DNA of 38,473 bases from Leptospiraceae bacterium. Lineage in GTDB: Bacteria > Spirochaetota > Leptospiria > Leptospirales > Leptospiraceae. This document shows, one piece after another, positions 35,768 to 38,473 of the stretch (position 1 is its first letter; each line of letters starts with the position of its first letter). The translations under genes were made by a program, and so were the position numbers. The notes below the pieces were generated by a model. That model was not told the DNA's origin, ran no database searches, and worked only from the letters and a program-made list of their open reading frames with translations. The stretch is from positions 1-38,473 of the forward strand of contig CANGZW010000023.1 in the NCBI GenBank assembly GCA_947458405.1, written 5' to 3'.

Positions 35768-36709
35768 ATGAGCGTTCCCCTTTCAGTTGAATTAATGATA
35801 AAAGATCATCCTGAATTACATTTGGAATTAATTTCAGGTTCAAATGGCTTAAATAAAAAAATTTCTAATACTGAAATTAATCGACCTGGATTATCTCTCA
35901 CAGGGTTTTTTGATTTTTTTGCTCATGACAGAATTCAAATTTTTGGAAAAGGAGAATGGGCATATTTAAATTCTTTATCAGAAGATAAAATTAGGGATAT
36001 CGCAAATAAATTTTTTTCTTATTCTTTAAATTGTATTATTTTTACTCATGGTAACTATCCCCCGGATGAGTGGATCAATAAATCTAGAGAAAAAGACATC
36101 CCAATTTTCATCTCAACAATGCCTACCCATAAATTCATTACAATAATTTCAGATATTTTAAATAGAAGTTTAGCTCCACGTACAATGAGGCATGGTGTAT
36201 TAATAGAAGTATTTGGAATTGGAATATTATTATCAGGCAAAAGTGGAGTTGGAAAAAGTGAGACCGCTTTAGAATTAATTGAAAGAGGACATAGACTCGT
36301 TGCAGATGATATGGTTGAAATTAAACGTATTGCAGAAAGTTATCTAGAGGGATCTTGTTCGGATTTATTACGACACCATATGGAAATTAGGGGTTTGGGA
36401 ATAATTAATATTAAGGATATATTTGGAGTAGGGTCAGTCAGAGATAATCAGCAGGTGGAATTAATAATAAATATTGAAGAAGCCAATCCAGATATGTATT
36501 ACGATAGAACAGGATTAGATGAAGAATTTGACGAAATTTTAGGAGTAAAAACTCCTTTGATTAGAATACCTGTTAAACCTGGCAGGAATATTCCAATTTT
36601 AGTCGAAACAGCGTCTATGAATCAAAGGTTAAAAAATATGGGAAGTTTTGGTGCTAGGGATTTTAATAAGCGTATCACGGAAAAAATGTATCAGAGAAAA
36701 ATAGATTGA
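35768..36709 (+). CDS. hprK: HPr kinase/phosphorylase
   Basis: Bifunctional enzyme that phosphorylates HPr on a serine with ATP or pyrophosphate and reverses it with phosphate. The 313 residues contain the N-terminal domain (1-130) and the kinase core with RHGVLIEVFGIG (141-152, His142), Walker A GKSGVGKSE (157-165), RLVADD (176-181) and the HPrK signature MEIRGLGIINIKDIFG (205-220). All catalytic elements appear intact. Its stop overlaps the start of ptsH as TTGA, so the enzyme and its substrate are coupled. Placement beside rpoN is typical of several Gram-negative lineages and suggests a regulatory more than a sugar-transport role. Confidence 0.97.
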   Translation: MSVPLSVELMIKDHPELHLELISGSNGLNKKISNTEINRPGLSLTGFFDFFAHDRIQIFGKGEWAYLNSLSEDKIRDIANKFFSYSLNCIIFTHGNYPPDEWINKSREKDIPIFISTMPTHKFITIISDILNRSLAPRTMRHGVLIEVFGIGILLSGKSGVGKSETALELIERGHRLVADDMVEIKRIAESYLEGSCSDLLRHHMEIRGLGIINIKDIFGVGSVRDNQQVELIINIEEANPDMYYDRTGLDEEFDEILGVKTPLIRIPVKPGRNIPILVETASMNQRLKNMGSFGARDFNKRITEKMYQRKID

Positions 36710-36981
36710 AAGAAATAAATATGAAAATTAGGGATGGAGGGCAGGGTATGCATGCAAGACCGGCTAGTATCTTCGTGCAAACAGCCTCAAAATTTAATAG
36801 TGAAATTAAAGTAATAAAAGATGAAGTAGAAGTAAATGGAAAAAGCATTATGGGTTTAATGATGCTTGCTTTATCTCCTGGATCTGAATTTAAAATAATT
36901 GCAGATGGAATCGATGAAGATATTGCAATAGAAGCATTAATTGATTTAGTTCATAATGATTTTATAAATCCAAAGAAATGA
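36706..36981 (+). CDS. ptsH: HPr phosphocarrier protein
   Basis: A 91-residue HPr. His16 in GMHARPAS is the phosphorylation site for enzyme I, and Ser47 in VNGKSIMGLM is the target of HPr kinase; both are intact. The TTG start at 36706 is chosen because it overlaps the hprK stop as TTGA and gives the normal distance to the active His; an ATG at 36721 would shorten the first strand by five residues. No gene for enzyme I or an EIIA is in the window. The next gene starts inside its stop (ATGA). The genetic setting suggests a regulatory PTS. Confidence 0.93.
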   Translation: MKEINMKIRDGGQGMHARPASIFVQTASKFNSEIKVIKDEVEVNGKSIMGLMMLALSPGSEFKIIADGIDEDIAIEALIDLVHNDFINPKK

Positions 36982-38473
36982 ATTTTTTTAAAAATCTTAA
37001 AATCTCAAATGAATTAAAATATTACATTAGAGATTTTTATATTTTTTTATTTTGTACAATTGTTGCAATTTTATTGGCGGAATCAATCATATTTTCGGGT
37101 ACAAATGATGTAGATTTGGTAGATAGAATTTTTGGTTATATTTACTTTATAATTCCTTTTTTTACCTTTTCTTTAATCATTTCCTATCTGTATAGAAATT
37201 TCAGAAACAAACAAACTGGAAAAATACGAAGTGTAATACGATATCGACTTACAGTAGCTTTTATCTTTGTATCAATTTTACCATCGATTCCTATTTTTAT
37301 ATTATCATCTAATGTAGTCAGTAGATTGGTTGAAACTTTTTATAGAATAGACATATCAAAAGCTCTCATTTCTTCTAAAAATAATATTATTAGAGAGGAA
37401 GTTAATGATAGAATTATATTGAAAAATAAATTAAATAAACTTAATGATTTAATATTACAAAATAAAATAAAAAAATTTGAATTAATGTATCCTATATTAG
37501 TAAAAAATAATATACCAAGTGACGAGTACTATATTTCAATTTTTTTTGAAAACAAACTTCAATTTGAAAGTAATAAATTAAATTCTTTTATAAATCTTGA
37601 TAAGTTTATTTTAATAGAAGGAGAATCTTTTAAATCCTTAAATTTATATTTAATAAATAAAGCATTTATCCTAATGAAAATGAATATTGTTGGAGATGAA
37701 TTTTTTATAATTCTGGGAAAAAAGATACACAGTGGTAATGAAGAAAATGTTTTTACAATAATAAATACAGAAAATTCCTATAACACAGCACAACTTTGGA
37801 AAGAAAAAGTTCCTTTTGCACTAAGACTTTCACTTGGATTATTCTCAATTGGTATGTTTGCAGTTTCTATATTTGTTTCCTTTTTTTTAGCGAGACAAAT
37901 TTCGAGACCTATAGTTGATTTAGCTAGAGCAACACAAAGAGTTTCAAAAGGTGATACGGATTTTGTATTAGAAAATAAAGAGGAAGGTGAAATGGGTATT
38001 TTAATCGAATCCTTCAATCAAATGACGAAAGATTTAAAGTCAAAAAAAGAAGAAATTCTTCACATTCAAAGGGTTGCCGCCTGGAAGGAAGTCGCACAAC
38101 GAATGGCACATGAAATCAAAAATCCTCTTACCCCCATTCAATTATCAGCAGAGAGAATAAAGAGAAAATTGGACAGTCCCAATAAAGAAAAATTAGAAGA
38201 AATTATTAGAACTGGTACAGAAACAATAATCGGTCAAGTTAGGGTATTAGAGCATTTAGTAAAAGAGTTTTCTGAATTTGCAAGAATGCCATCTCCTGTC
38301 TTAATAAATCAAAATATAAATCCTATCATAGAAGAATCTATAAATTTATTTAAGGATAGAGAAGATATAAAATTTAGTGTAAGACTTTCTAAAAATTTAC
38401 CAGAGGTTTTTTTAGATAAAAGACTATTTTTGGGAGTTATAAATAATCTGATAAAAAATGCAATTGAGGCTAT
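36978..38473 (+). CDS. NtrY-like sensor histidine kinase, 3' end outside window
   Basis: The frame is open from the ATG at 36978 (overlapping the HPr stop) to the window end, at least 498 codons. Two or three N-terminal membrane helices (about 21-40, 55-75, 97-117) are followed by a periplasmic sensing region, another helix (about 284-304), a HAMP domain (RQISRPIVDLARATQRVSKG, about 306-325) and the histidine kinase domain. The H-box reads RMAHEIKNPLTPIQLSAERI with phosphoacceptor His378; the sequence stops inside the N-box NNLIKNAIEA. The NtrY family usually pairs with a sigma-54 activator, which fits the nearby rpoN. I use no symbol because the cognate regulator lies outside. Confidence 0.9.
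   Translation, partial: MNFFKNLKISNELKYYIRDFYIFLFCTIVAILLAESIIFSGTNDVDLVDRIFGYIYFIIPFFTFSLIISYLYRNFRNKQTGKIRSVIRYRLTVAFIFVSILPSIPIFILSSNVVSRLVETFYRIDISKALISSKNNIIREEVNDRIILKNKLNKLNDLILQNKIKKFELMYPILVKNNIPSDEYYISIFFENKLQFESNKLNSFINLDKFILIEGESFKSLNLYLINKAFILMKMNIVGDEFFIILGKKIHSGNEENVFTIINTENSYNTAQLWKEKVPFALRLSLGLFSIGMFAVSIFVSFFLARQISRPIVDLARATQRVSKGDTDFVLENKEEGEMGILIESFNQMTKDLKSKKEEILHIQRVAAWKEVAQRMAHEIKNPLTPIQLSAERIKRKLDSPNKEKLEEIIRTGTETIIGQVRVLEHLVKEFSEFARMPSPVLINQNINPIIEESINLFKDREDIKFSVRLSKNLPEVFLDKRLFLGVINNLIKNAIEA

Noticed and set aside
36721-36981. ATG start for HPr five codons inside
   Set aside because: It would leave only ten residues before the active His, fewer than usual, whereas the TTG gives the usual length and a stop-start overlap.
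1-38473. CRISPR arrays, tRNA or rRNA genes, insertion sequences, toxin-antitoxin or defence islands
   Set aside because: I looked for direct repeat arrays, cloverleaf-like segments, transposase motifs and small paired genes and found none. Gene content is core metabolism and envelope throughout.

Overview
The window is a gene-dense, AT-rich piece of bacterial chromosome, most likely from a leptospire-like spirochaete (Leptospirales). I infer this from a combination of genes. A true LPS/Kdo pathway (kdsA, waaA, lptB and LptC/LptA-like genes) is, among spirochaetes, typical of leptospires. HPr kinase and HPr sit next to rpoN. There is a complete alternative complex III operon and lipoboxes are relaxed (Asn before the Cys). 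Clear Shine-Dalgarno sequences argue against Bacteroidota. I see no tRNA, rRNA, CRISPR array, insertion sequence or phage gene.

Layout. (1) 1-2459: the 3' end of rpoC, then rpsL and rpsG, closed by a good terminator; fusA and tuf do not follow. (2) 2474-5604, minus strand: waaA then nadE, translationally coupled. (3) 5681-7747: a membrane FeS oxidoreductase resembling ETF:menaquinone oxidoreductases. (4) 7785-9047, minus: a PlsC-like acyltransferase with a variant catalytic motif. (5) 9103-14327: an ICMT-like membrane methyltransferase, then a carboxyltransferase and a 919-residue biotin carboxylase/biotinyl protein. (6) 14328-14655: the only long gene-free gap. (7) 14656-22598: actA-B-C-D-E-F (alternative complex III) plus a seventh gene for a small SH3-like lipoprotein. 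(8) 22639-29096, minus: CPA2 antiporter, UbiA-like prenyltransferase, UbiX, UPF1-like helicase and PP2C phosphatase, almost without gaps. (9) 29197-38473: pyrG, kdsA, lptC-like, a large LptA/OstA-like gene, lptB, rpoN, hprK, ptsH and an NtrY-like histidine kinase cut by the window end.

Two functional threads run through the window. The first is respiration: the FeS oxidoreductase could feed electrons from acyl-CoA oxidation into menaquinone, the UbiA/UbiX pair probably helps make the quinone, and alternative complex III oxidises it. The second is the outer membrane: PyrG supplies CTP for Kdo activation, KdsA makes Kdo-8-phosphate, WaaA attaches Kdo to lipid A, and the Lpt proteins export LPS. 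Genes for sigma-54, HPr kinase, HPr and a sensor kinase follow in the same tightly packed run.

Most of this is recognisable housekeeping. The parts most worth a second look are the seventh act gene, the nested inverted repeat between rpoC and rpsL, the 328-base gap before actA, the unusual biotin carboxylase, the helicase and phosphatase embedded in a quinone-gene operon, and the acidic tail on RpoC.
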